The notes below the pieces were generated by a model. The model saw only the letters and a program-made list of their open reading frames with translations. It was not told the DNA's origin and ran no database searches. DNA of 64,000 nucleotides, from contig JAWKUB010000002.1 of the NCBI GenBank assembly GCA_041398745.1, positions 248,001 to 312,000 on the forward strand, in the 5' to 3' direction. The DNA comes from JACKHO01 sp041398745. Its GTDB lineage: Bacteria; Planctomycetota; Planctomycetia; Planctomycetales; Planctomycetaceae. The position numbers and the translations under genes are program-made. Shown one piece after another: positions 45,801-55,946 of the stretch; position 1 is the first letter of the stretch; each line of letters opens with the position of its first letter.

Positions 45801-46836
45801 TGACGATTTCGACGAACGTGGTTGGATTGCGATCAATGATGCACTCGAACCAATCTATGGCACGCAAGAACCGAAACACTGGGGAACCATCCTTTCATAC
45901 CGCCTCGGTGGCAATGATCCGATTCATGGAATCAGTGCGTATCGAAGTCAGCACGTCACGGATCACTTGCACTACATCACCTACGGCTTCAGTGAGTTAT
46001 GGGACAAAGAATCGGACATTCCCGATATCAGCGGATTTGGCTTTGAATTGACGTTCCGTTTGAAAATCTCAGCGGATGCGGAACCACCGAACTGGGTCCT
46101 GAGTTTCCTGCAAAACTTAGGACGCTACGTTTTTGAGACGGGAAACGCCTTTGGTGTTGGCCACACTATGCCTCTCAATGGTCCGATTTGCGACGGAATG
46201 GAAACCGAAATTCAAGCCATCACATTTGTCAGAGACCCGGAACTGCAACCAATTCTACCTCCTAACGGAAGTGTCGATTTTCTCCAAATCGTTGGCCTGA
46301 CATTGGATGAGTACGAAGCCAGTCAGTCCTGGGACAGCGAAGAACTCCTGCAGCTTATGAGCAAATTGGATCCGCTGCTCATAACGGACACTGATCGTGC
46401 GAGTTATTTGAACGATCCAGAATTCGCTGAAGTCGTCCGGAAGCGTACTGCTGAAGAGGGTTCCAGCAGCGGATTCATGTACTCACAATCGGCGGCGATT
46501 TCGATTGATAATCAAACCAGAGTTTTCCAGATTGGAGCACTTTGGGTTCCATCGCTTCGCACTCGCCTGCTGGGGCGGCTGCCCTTTGGAAACGATCTCA
46601 TTGTGGACTCAGGTGAGGCTGCAATTCGCTTTGAACCTTCGAAAGGCTTTTCAGTAGAGCACGATGACGGAATTTGGCGTGTCGAACTGCCTAAAGAATG
46701 CTGGGAAGAACTGACCAATACTCTCGCTCCGAAGGCCGGTACATATCGATTCAAGTCGATGCCAGAATTCTTGCTGGTCATCGAATCGACTCCCATCAAG
46801 GACAGTGAAGGAAACGTGACGTCAGTCGTTGGTTGA
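45790..46836 (+). CDS. Suppressor-of-fused (SUFU) domain protein
   Basis: A 348-residue protein with the SUFU domain known from animal Hedgehog signalling and from bacterial immunity-type proteins. Matching signatures: GWIAINDALEPIYGTQEPKHWGT near the start, YRLGGNDPIHGISAY near 38, HYITYGFSELW near 60, ISGFGFELTFRLK near 77, then W.L.FLQNLGRYVF near 101 and LLITDTDRASYL near 200. It starts inside the end of the DMT gene, so the two are coupled. No toxin gene is next to it. No signal peptide. Confidence 0.9.
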   Translation: MSDSDDFDERGWIAINDALEPIYGTQEPKHWGTILSYRLGGNDPIHGISAYRSQHVTDHLHYITYGFSELWDKESDIPDISGFGFELTFRLKISADAEPPNWVLSFLQNLGRYVFETGNAFGVGHTMPLNGPICDGMETEIQAITFVRDPELQPILPPNGSVDFLQIVGLTLDEYEASQSWDSEELLQLMSKLDPLLITDTDRASYLNDPEFAEVVRKRTAEEGSSSGFMYSQSAAISIDNQTRVFQIGALWVPSLRTRLLGRLPFGNDLIVDSGEAAIRFEPSKGFSVEHDDGIWRVELPKECWEELTNTLAPKAGTYRFKSMPEFLLVIESTPIKDSEGNVTSVVG

Positions 46837-46923
46837 TTGCCGACGCATCAAAACCAAGCTGCGAAAAAAGATTTGACCTGTAACTCGGCTCCAGCGTAGG
46901 CTTCTCGTAGAGAGGGAACTGCC

Positions 46924-48450
<1,527 letters not shown>

Positions 48451-48453
48451 ACA

Positions 48454-48591
48454 AGTAGGCCGGACCGGAGGCCGCTATAAGCTGCCGGAACTCCGCAAAA
48501 ATCTCTTTGTTGATCCACATGGCACTTGAAACAAAACCCAATCCTTCGAGCGGGTTCCGGCAACATTTCATTTTGCCGCGGGCCGGCCTAC
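48454..48591. repeat. GTAGGCCGGACC inverted-repeat element, copy B
   Basis: Starts AGTAGGCCGGACCGGAG, ends GGGCCGGCCTAC; inner arms GCCGGAACTCCGC and GCGGGTTCCGGC pair at 10 of 12. Same family as 40034-40175, different middle. It fills the gap between the convergent spoVR and map genes, so it may end transcripts of both. Confidence 0.72.
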
Positions 48592-48594
48592 AGG

Positions 48595-49395
48595 CTACGC
48601 CGAGTAGGTGAAGTTGGGATCACCCACGCCTGCTGTCAGGATTTCCGGGCCGTTCGACGTGATGGCAACTGTGTGTTCGAAATGGACACTCGGACGTCCG
48701 TCAGTTGTTACAGCGGTCCAATGGTCGGCCAGAATTCGAACATTCTTCGTGCCGGCGTTAATCATGGGTTCAATGGCCAGCACCAGTCCTGGCTGAATTT
48801 CGAAGTCGTCGGCACGTGTTTTGTTTGAGAAGAAATTCGGAACCTGAGGCGGTTCATGCATTTCCTGGCCAATACCGTGGCCCACGAACTGATCGACCAG
48901 CGAAAACCCCGCTTGCTTAACTAAGTCCATCATGCGTTGAGCAACATCCGACCACCGCTTTTCGGTTTTCAGTGCTTCAATTGTCAGGGCGAGCGACTGT
49001 TCACCAATCTCCATGAGCTTCTGTTTTTCTGGAGAAACCTCACCGATGGCATAGGTCCAGGCGGAATCACCACACCAGCGGTCTTTTCGGCAAGCCGTAT
49101 CGAGGCTGACAATATCCCCTTCTTCCAGTCGCCTTCCGCCCGGAATGCCATGCACAATTTGTTCGTTAATTGAAATGCAGGTCACTGCCGGATACGGGAC
49201 TTTTCCCGGGAAACCCTTGAATAGTGACGTCACTTTCTCTTTTCGAAAGAATTCCTCGACCGCACTATCAATTTCCTGTGTCGTTACGCCAGGAACAAGC
49301 ATTTCACGAGCAACAGCATGGGCACCGGCAACCACATGCCCGGCGGCACGCATGAGGCCAATTTCACGACGACTTTTCAGCGTAATCAACGACAC
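48595..49395 (-). CDS. map: Methionine aminopeptidase, type I
   Basis: Removes N-terminal Met from new proteins. 266 residues. Metal ligands: Asp in SLDTACRKD, Asp in GDSAWTY, His in VGHGIGQ, Glu in IEPMIN and the HFEHTVA loop (Glu). No N-terminal zinc-finger extension. Start is a GTG with AGAGG about 11 nt upstream. A folded leader lies upstream (49433-49550). It is a single gene, not within a ribosomal protein operon. Confidence 0.94.
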   Translation of the reverse strand: MSLITLKSRREIGLMRAAGHVVAGAHAVAREMLVPGVTTQEIDSAVEEFFRKEKVTSLFKGFPGKVPYPAVTCISINEQIVHGIPGGRRLEEGDIVSLDTACRKDRWCGDSAWTYAIGEVSPEKQKLMEIGEQSLALTIEALKTEKRWSDVAQRMMDLVKQAGFSLVDQFVGHGIGQEMHEPPQVPNFFSNKTRADDFEIQPGLVLAIEPMINAGTKNVRILADHWTAVTTDGRPSVHFEHTVAITSNGPEILTAGVGDPNFTYSA

Positions 49396-49432
49396 GTTGC
49401 TTCAACCTCTACTTGAACCTGCTGTGGAATTG

Positions 49433-49550
49433 ACTTCAGAAGCGCGAGTATCAACCGATGTAATCCCACAACGGTGCGAACAGAACCGGTCCGATTATTC
49501 CAACAACAGCAATTGCAGGGAATGTTGTGGGAAAGCAATTCTTCTGAAGT
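49433..49550. repeat. Nested inverted repeats upstream of map
   Basis: Three nested stems: ACTTCAGAAG (49433-49442) / CTTCTGAAGT (49541-49550), TCCCACAAC (49464-49472) / GTTGTGGGA (49524-49532), and ATTCC (49497-49501) / GGAAT (49519-49523). All arms are perfect. It begins 38 bp before the map start and could be a structured 5' leader on the minus strand, or an inserted element. No ORF in it. Confidence 0.6.
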
Positions 49551-49668
49551 GCCTGCCTGGAGAGTGAGACCGACCTGTCGGGAAACTTGTACTAGGGTTT
49601 TCTAACGTTGCATTTTGAAATCACAAGGCTGATGCCTCAATTCACATACCCCTCTGGAGTCTTCACGC

Positions 49669-50028
49669 ATGTCCGCTGACCCTTGGAGCCGCCCTACACT
49701 CGATGAGCTGCGAAGAATTCTCGAAAGCATCGGCAAGTCCAACGACGGGGCCCATCAACGTGCTGCGGAACGCCTCGATTTGTCCGTGCCCGCGGAAATT
49801 CAGACGGACCGCGGTAACACTGTCAGTGCCATGACTCGGGAAATCAGCCGGTTTGGTATTGGCCTCTTGCACAAAGGCTTCCTGCAGTCAGGCGAAGTGA
49901 CTGTCCGCATGGCCAGCGAAACACGCGAGTTTGAATACCGCGTCCATGTGGAATGGTGCCGCCCCTGCGAAAACGGCATGTTTATTAGCGGTGGTCGCTT
50001 TCTCAGCTCCACAAAGTCTTCAACGTGA
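49669..50028 (+). CDS. PilZ domain protein
   Basis: A 119-residue protein made of one PilZ domain, likely a receptor for cyclic di-GMP. The RxxxR motif is R-A-A-E-R at 31-35 and the second motif is EISRFG at 58-63 (in place of D/NxSxxG), then beta strands to RVHVEWCRPC. It has GGAG 12 nt before the ATG. Partner genes are not near. It lies between map and the zinc-ribbon gene. Confidence 0.8.
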   Translation: MSADPWSRPTLDELRRILESIGKSNDGAHQRAAERLDLSVPAEIQTDRGNTVSAMTREISRFGIGLLHKGFLQSGEVTVRMASETREFEYRVHVEWCRPCENGMFISGGRFLSSTKSST

Positions 50029-50041
50029 CGCTTTTCAGTTG

Positions 50042-50659
50042 TCAGGTGAAATCGGGATCGTTGTTCATTGCCACCAGGGCCCAAATTCCGAACGGAATGC
50101 CAATGATGAGGCAAGGGCTACAACAGGGAATGCAGCAAATAATCGCTGCCGCCATGGCCATTGCCTTTGACTGTCGCGAGTGCAACTGGTAGGCCCCGAA
50201 CAAAATGAACCCTTGGACGAGAATCTCCAATCCACCGAACGTCAGGTTAATGGCAACATATTCACCATGATCCATATTCGGAGGCGCGTCTGCTGGATCT
50301 GAGATCAAAATGGTAAACATGAAGAACAGCCACCAAAGCAACGACAAACCAGCAACGACGTACAGAGCAATCGCTGGTGGTGTTGTCGCGTCTCCACCAT
50401 CAGACGACCGTGAACGACGTCGACGACTACTGGAGCGAGAACTCCCCGAACGACGTCTCGACACGGGATTGGGAATGCCACTGTCATCGCCGTAGCCGTC
50501 ATCTCCATCGTCCCACCCGCCGCCACGTACCGGAGGCGGATCTGTATCGGGAATAGAGACGATGGTCTCACACTGCTTACAGCGAAACTTCTTCCCGGCT
50601 TTGTCGTCCGGAACTTCATACGCCATTCCGCAGTCTGGGCAGGAAACCTGAATGGTCAT
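50042..50659 (-). CDS. Zinc-ribbon protein with membrane segments
   Basis: A 205-residue protein with an N-terminal zinc ribbon (CPDCG ... CKQCE, residues 7-29, MJ0042-type finger), a low-complexity Ser/Arg/Asp linker (about 45-85) and three hydrophobic helices (about 95-115, 133-150, 165-195). This layout recurs in planctomycetes. Function unknown. It follows dnaN by 15 bp and is likely in its operon. Confidence 0.75.
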   Translation of the reverse strand: MTIQVSCPDCGMAYEVPDDKAGKKFRCKQCETIVSIPDTDPPPVRGGGWDDGDDGYGDDSGIPNPVSRRRSGSSRSSSRRRRSRSSDGGDATTPPAIALYVVAGLSLLWWLFFMFTILISDPADAPPNMDHGEYVAINLTFGGLEILVQGFILFGAYQLHSRQSKAMAMAAAIICCIPCCSPCLIIGIPFGIWALVAMNNDPDFT

Positions 50660-50674
50660 GCTTACCGTCCAATA

Positions 50675-51793
50675 TCAATTTCGGTCGTCATTTGAAAGCG
50701 GCATGACAACGTACGTGTAGTTGTCACCTGAACGGAACACGACCGCCGAATTGGGGTCCACGAGATTGAGCGACAATGGCGAAACGGGATCAAGGACCTT
50801 TAAAAAGTCCGCAATGTACTTGGGATCAAACGTCACCATGAAATCATCGCCATCGTAGGCAATTGGAAGCTCAATTTTCGAAGAGCCAACCGCAGCTCCG
50901 CGGCTGGTCAGAGTGAGCGTGCCTTCGGTAAAGGAGAAATCAACACCGTGGCTTTCCTCGTTCATGACAATCATGGCCTGACGCACAGCTGAGTAAAACG
51001 GTCCCACAACCAGTTCAATGGAAATCCCGAACTCCGTGGGCATGACATCCTGATAACGTGGAAACCGCCCTTCAACTAGACGGGCAAAAATGGTCGATAA
51101 TCCGCTCTGGATGAGCACGTCGTTCTGATGCACGGCAATGCGCACTTCCTGATCATCTTCGTGAATGCTGCGATCAATCAAAGTCATTGCCTTGGAGGGA
51201 ATAACTGGCTCACCGACTTCTTCACTGACGGAACCATGCGCCCCGCAGGAGGTCTTGTAAACCGCCAGGCGGCGGCTGTCGGTAGCAGCCAGTGTCACGT
51301 TCTCATGCGACAATTCCAGTTTGATGCCGCCCAATGCATAACGGAGGCTTTCAGGGTCGGTCGCGAAAATTGTCCGCTGTACCCCCAACTTCAGAGCACG
51401 GCCCTGGAGAACATAGTAGTCACTCTCTTGAAACTCAGGCACGTCTGAAAACTCGGCGGGATTCTCGACGGACAATTGGAATTCACTCTGCCCGGAACGT
51501 ACCCACAGTGAGTCATCGGTCACTTCGATGTGAATCGTGTCGTCTTGAGCTTCACGGAGAATCGCGACCATCCGTTGAGGGGGAAGAAGTACTTCACCAA
51601 CGGAGTCTGTTTGAACTTCAGGAAGTTGATAACGAATTCCCACCTCCTGGTCGGTTCCCATCAACGTGGCAATGCCGTCCTTGACCGATAGCTTCGCATT
51701 GCGGAGGATGTCTTTGGTCGTACGGGATGGGACAGCTCCTCCAACGATTTGGAAAGCTGTAGCAAGTTCGCTTCGTGAGACACTCAGTTTCAT
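50675..51793 (-). CDS. dnaN: DNA polymerase III beta subunit (sliding clamp)
   Basis: The replicative clamp, 372 residues, three clamp domains. The start at 51793 gives MKLSVSRSELATAFQIVGGAVPSRTTKDIL, a typical DnaN opening; the frame extends 11 residues upstream. Conserved patches: RRLAVYKT region, FPRYQDVMPTE, and the C-terminal YVVMPL. dnaA is not next to it, so this is not the classical dnaA-dnaN arrangement. Confidence 0.94.
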   Translation of the reverse strand: MKLSVSRSELATAFQIVGGAVPSRTTKDILRNAKLSVKDGIATLMGTDQEVGIRYQLPEVQTDSVGEVLLPPQRMVAILREAQDDTIHIEVTDDSLWVRSGQSEFQLSVENPAEFSDVPEFQESDYYVLQGRALKLGVQRTIFATDPESLRYALGGIKLELSHENVTLAATDSRRLAVYKTSCGAHGSVSEEVGEPVIPSKAMTLIDRSIHEDDQEVRIAVHQNDVLIQSGLSTIFARLVEGRFPRYQDVMPTEFGISIELVVGPFYSAVRQAMIVMNEESHGVDFSFTEGTLTLTSRGAAVGSSKIELPIAYDGDDFMVTFDPKYIADFLKVLDPVSPLSLNLVDPNSAVVFRSGDNYTYVVMPLSNDDRN

Positions 51794-52199
51794 GGCTGTC
51801 TGCAAACAAATGAATGACTTTGCCAACAGGGATGCGTTACCATTGCTGAATCAAAACACTTTCTAAAAAGAATAGAAGTAGTCGTTTCAGTTGGACGAGA
51901 ATTCTGTTGACAGATGGGTAGTGACGAGCCGAAGTGTAAGGCGTCTTGCAGGTTATTGCCAATGACCGCCAGTCCATGCGAGTCGAAAACCTGATGACAG
52001 GATGTCACGGAATTGTTGCTGACGTGTGGAGAATGTCGGTGGTTGGCAACAGAAGCAGTTTTGTGAACAATTCGACGAAAAGAGCGGCTGGAAGAAATGC
52101 ACCCGAAATCGACATGCTTTGAACAACGCTGTTCGGTAGAATGACGAACGAATTACACGCCGGGAAGTTTTCGCTTGTCAGCGAAACGAGAGGTACGCC
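51794..52199. other. Divergent intergenic region dnaN / FHA gene, 406 bp
   Basis: No believable ORF. I searched it for DnaA boxes because it is upstream of dnaN: only a poor match TTGTGAACA stands near 52059, so an origin is not supported. A TTGACA at 51909 has no matching -10 at a fitting distance. Promoters of both flanking genes must be here but are not resolved. Confidence 0.4.
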
Positions 52200-53957
52200 A
52201 TGGCTGTCTTGGAAGTTGTTCAGGGAGGCGACGTCGGTACTCAGTATCCGTTGGAAGGGTCGCGTACAGTCATTGGGCGTCATCCAAACTGTACTGTTGT
52301 ACTAAGAAACGGAGCTGTCAGTCGCCATCATGCTCAAATCCTCGAAGATCATGGGCAGTATTCGCTCGAAGATTTGCGGAGCAGGAACGGTTGCTATCTG
52401 AATGGAGAGCGCATTGAGGGGCGAGTTCCACTTCGTAATGGAGATGAAATTAGACTTTGTGAAGTCGTCTTGTCATTCAAAGAACAGGTCACAGAGTCGC
52501 TGCCAAAGACCGATGCTTCAATACCAATGGCGGTTGGGGAAACCGTTGATTTGGGTGCATTGTCAGGACCGGAGGGCGTGGAAGACGAAAGTCGTATTTT
52601 TGTACTTCCCGAAGCCCAGCTTCCGCCGGAAGAATTTGACTCCGGTACTTCCACCAGACGGGTGACTACGGAAGATTCCTCGCTTTCTCGCATCGATCCG
52701 AACGTCAAGCTTCGTGGCGTCCTGGCAATTACCCGGGCATTGAATCGACAACTCGGTATCGACGAAGTCCTGCCGAAACTGTTGGAGACGCTCTTCAGTA
52801 TTTTTCCTCAGGCAGAGCAGGGATTCGTGTTGCTTCGCGATGGCGACACAAAGAGTGCGCGACTGAAACTGAAAGCCAGTCGGTCGCGTGGAGATCAGGA
52901 AGCGGATGCTGTCGCTATTAGTATGACGGTTGTTCGCCATGCGCTGCAGACGAAAGAAGCCATTCTCAGTGAAAGTGTTCCCGACGACACGCGTTTCAAG
53001 GGGAGTGCGGCGCTGTCAAAAATGCGTATTCGATCCATGATGTGCGTGCCACTCGTAACGCAAGACGAAGAAGAAGAAGGGCTCGGCGTCATCCAAATTG
53101 TCACGCGAGACGCCAGGCGTTCGTTCAAACCGGACGACCTCGATCTGCTGGTGACGCTTGCCAGCCAGGCGTCGATGAAAATCGTCAATGCACGTCTTCA
53201 CGAAGAAGCACTGAAACGACGCGAACTGGAACGCGATTTGGAATTTGCGACACAGGTTCAACTGGGATTTCTTCCCAAGTCACGACCAAACATCGAAGGC
53301 TACGAATTTGCCGACTACTACGAGGCCGCCCAACGCGTAGGGGGTGACTATTTCGATTACATCAGGCTGCCGAATGATCAACTGGTCATTGCGATTGGTG
53401 ACGTCGCTGGAAAGGGAATTCCGGCCGCACTCCTGATGGCCCGGCTGTACTCGTCAACAAGGTTTCAAGTGCTGACCCAAGATGGACTCGACAAAGCCAT
53501 TACAGGATTGAATGTGGAAATTAGTGGCACAGGCCTCGGTCATCGATTCATTACGTTCCTGGCGTTGCAGCTGAATATCAAGACCCACGAAGTCACCATT
53601 GTAAATGCAGGTCACCTGACCCCCATCCTGCGGCTGAAAGATGGGACCATTACGACACTTGGTGAAGGGCAGTCGAATTTGCCCCTCGGGATTCTTCCCG
53701 AACAGCAATACTCCATGACAAAGGCGACCCTGCCCCCGGGATCGACTGTCATCGCTTATACAGATGGTGTCAGTGAAGCGATGTCCGACAGCCGGAAAAT
53801 CTTTGGTCGCGCACGGCTGGAAGAGGCGGTAGCAAATCAAACTGGTTCTGTAGCGGACCTGATCGACTCAATTGTTGAGCAGGTTGATGAGTTCAGTGGA
53901 GGGAGTGCCCTGCGTGATGATACCTGTCTGATTGGCTTTGCCAGGAAAGACGGATGA
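52200..53957 (+). CDS. FHA-GAF-SpoIIE/PP2C phosphatase
   Basis: A 585-residue signalling protein. FHA domain (about 20-90; G26-R27, S41, H44, N63-G64) binds phosphothreonine. An acidic linker leads to a GAF domain at about 170-330. A short coiled coil links to a SpoIIE/RsbU-type PP2C phosphatase at about 350-585 (VGGDYFDYI, GDVAGKGIPAAL, YTDGVSEA, RDDTCLIGF: metal Asp residues). It probably dephosphorylates an anti-sigma antagonist or similar protein, with input from a Ser/Thr kinase. No such partner is adjacent. The ATGA overlap couples it to the helicase. Confidence 0.92.
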   Translation: MAVLEVVQGGDVGTQYPLEGSRTVIGRHPNCTVVLRNGAVSRHHAQILEDHGQYSLEDLRSRNGCYLNGERIEGRVPLRNGDEIRLCEVVLSFKEQVTESLPKTDASIPMAVGETVDLGALSGPEGVEDESRIFVLPEAQLPPEEFDSGTSTRRVTTEDSSLSRIDPNVKLRGVLAITRALNRQLGIDEVLPKLLETLFSIFPQAEQGFVLLRDGDTKSARLKLKASRSRGDQEADAVAISMTVVRHALQTKEAILSESVPDDTRFKGSAALSKMRIRSMMCVPLVTQDEEEEGLGVIQIVTRDARRSFKPDDLDLLVTLASQASMKIVNARLHEEALKRRELERDLEFATQVQLGFLPKSRPNIEGYEFADYYEAAQRVGGDYFDYIRLPNDQLVIAIGDVAGKGIPAALLMARLYSSTRFQVLTQDGLDKAITGLNVEISGTGLGHRFITFLALQLNIKTHEVTIVNAGHLTPILRLKDGTITTLGEGQSNLPLGILPEQQYSMTKATLPPGSTVIAYTDGVSEAMSDSRKIFGRARLEEAVANQTGSVADLIDSIVEQVDEFSGGSALRDDTCLIGFARKDG

Positions 53958-55933
53958 GTCTCACACCGTCCGACGTTTTGCAGTCAGAGGGATTAATTTC
54001 CCGTCGACTTGAACGTTACGAATCGCGCCCTGAACAAATCGCTATGGCTGACGCCGTGCTGTCCGCCATTAAGAACTCAGAACACCTCATTGTCGAGGCA
54101 GGCACAGGAGTCGGGAAAAGCTTTGCCTATCTCGTCCCGGCAATTCTGGCGGCGACTGAGAAAGCAGCCGAAGAGGGAAAGTCACAAAAAGTTGTTATTA
54201 GTACGCACACTATCAGTCTGCAGGAACAGCTCATTCAGCGTGACATTCCGTTTCTCAATGCCGTGCTGCCGGTGGAGTTTTCGGCTGTGCTGGTTAAGGG
54301 TCGGGGGAATTACCTCAGCTTGAGACGGTTGGCGTTGGCCAATGAAAAGGGGCGTTCCTTATTCGACACGGAAGAGTCGCGTCAGCTGACGGCTGTTCGA
54401 GAATGGGCTGCCAAATCATATGACGGCACGCTCGCCGACCTCGATTTCAAACCGGTGCCGCAGGTGTGGGACGAAGTACGCAGCGAACATGGGAACTGCA
54501 TGGGCCGCAAGTGCGCGACCTATAACGACTGCTTTTACTATCGAGCCCGTCGTCGAGTGTGGAATGCCGATATCCTGGTTGTGAATCACGCCCTGTTCTT
54601 CTCCGACCTTGCACTTCGTCGAGAAGGAGCGAGTGTTCTTCCCGATTACGACGTCGCCATTTTCGATGAAGCGCACACGCTCGAAGATGTCGCCGCGGCA
54701 CACTTGGGAATGTCGGTTACCAGCGGGCAATTCAGCTTTTTGTTTAACAAACTCTGCAATGACCGCACGCAACGGGGTTTGCTGTATCAGCACAATCTTG
54801 TGCCCGCGCAACAGCTCGTCAGCCGTTTGCGCTTTCTGACTGATGACTTGTTTCAACAGGTCTCGGAATGGAAGGAAGAGGGATCATCCAAGAATGGGCG
54901 GGTTCGTGAACAACTCGATATCGCGAATCCTGTATCAACCGAACTGCATGAACTCTCCCGTATGATTCGAGGCTACGCGGAGAAACTTGATTCCGAAGAG
55001 CGTGCCCTGGAACTCAAGAGTTCGTGTGATCGTCTCGACCTGTTGGGTTACTCACTCAATGACTGGCTCAAGCAGCGAGAAGAAGACGCTGTCTACTGGG
55101 TTGAGGAAACTGGTGGACGTCGTCGCAATGTGCAATTAGTGTCATCCCCCATTGACGTTGGTCCGCGACTGCGAGACGAACTGTTCGGCCAGGTGAATTC
55201 CGTCATTCTGACCAGTGCGACATTGTCTGTGGGGAAGCAGGATTTCAGTTTCTTTAAACAGCGGATTGGTCTGACGAAAGCCAACGAGTTGAAGCTCGGT
55301 TCGCCATTCGACTTCGAAAAACAGGTGCGATTGGTCCTCCCGACGAGCATGCCGAATCCTTCGGAAGAGCCAAGGGCCTACAACGCCGCCGTCTGCGGCC
55401 GCATTCGGCAGCACGTGGCCGAAACGAACGGCGGGACATTTGTGCTCTTCACCAGTTACCGCATGTTGCGGGAATGCGCTGAACAACTCACCGCCTGGTG
55501 TGCGGAACAGAATCGACTGCTGCTGTGCCAAGGAACCGGGCTCGATCGAACCCGACTCCTGTCACGTTTTCGCGAAGATGGTCAGGCCATTTTGTTTGGC
55601 ACGGAAACGTTTTGGCAGGGCGTTGATGTGCCGGGCAACGCCTTGTCGAGTGTCATCATCACGAAGCTGCCGTTCAGTGTGCCCGACCATCCGCTGCTGG
55701 AAGCGCGCATCGAACGGATTCGACAGAACGGTGGGAACCCGTTCGTTGAGTATCAAATCCCGGAAGCCGCCATCAAACTGCGCCAGGGATTTGGCCGGCT
55801 CATTCGTACGAAAGATGATGTGGGAGAAGTGATTCTGCTCGACCCCCGAATCCAGACGAAAGCCTACGGCAAGAAGTTTCTGGAAAGTCTGCCCAAATGC
55901 CGCACGGAATTTGTGCCTGCAACGGAGCAATAG
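53954..55933 (+). CDS. DinG/YoaA-like DNA helicase
   Basis: A 659-residue XPD-type superfamily 2 helicase. Walker A AGTGVGKS near 50, DEAH at about 240 and C-terminal motifs ILTSATL, TETFWQGVDVPG, RQGFGRLIR. In this family four Cys hold a 4Fe-4S cluster. Cys182, Cys187 and Cys193 are present, but at the first position the family motif KGR.NYLC has Ser122 (KGRGNYLS, codon AGC). So the cluster is either lost or held by another ligand. It overlaps the FHA gene by 4 nt. Confidence 0.9.
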   Translation: MSLTPSDVLQSEGLISRRLERYESRPEQIAMADAVLSAIKNSEHLIVEAGTGVGKSFAYLVPAILAATEKAAEEGKSQKVVISTHTISLQEQLIQRDIPFLNAVLPVEFSAVLVKGRGNYLSLRRLALANEKGRSLFDTEESRQLTAVREWAAKSYDGTLADLDFKPVPQVWDEVRSEHGNCMGRKCATYNDCFYYRARRRVWNADILVVNHALFFSDLALRREGASVLPDYDVAIFDEAHTLEDVAAAHLGMSVTSGQFSFLFNKLCNDRTQRGLLYQHNLVPAQQLVSRLRFLTDDLFQQVSEWKEEGSSKNGRVREQLDIANPVSTELHELSRMIRGYAEKLDSEERALELKSSCDRLDLLGYSLNDWLKQREEDAVYWVEETGGRRRNVQLVSSPIDVGPRLRDELFGQVNSVILTSATLSVGKQDFSFFKQRIGLTKANELKLGSPFDFEKQVRLVLPTSMPNPSEEPRAYNAAVCGRIRQHVAETNGGTFVLFTSYRMLRECAEQLTAWCAEQNRLLLCQGTGLDRTRLLSRFREDGQAILFGTETFWQGVDVPGNALSSVIITKLPFSVPDHPLLEARIERIRQNGGNPFVEYQIPEAAIKLRQGFGRLIRTKDDVGEVILLDPRIQTKAYGKKFLESLPKCRTEFVPATEQ

Positions 55934-55946
55934 AACACGGATCCAA

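Noticed and set aside
51794..52199. Replication origin near dnaN
   Set aside because: Only a weak DnaA-box-like site; no cluster, no AT-rich unwinding tract, no dnaA.
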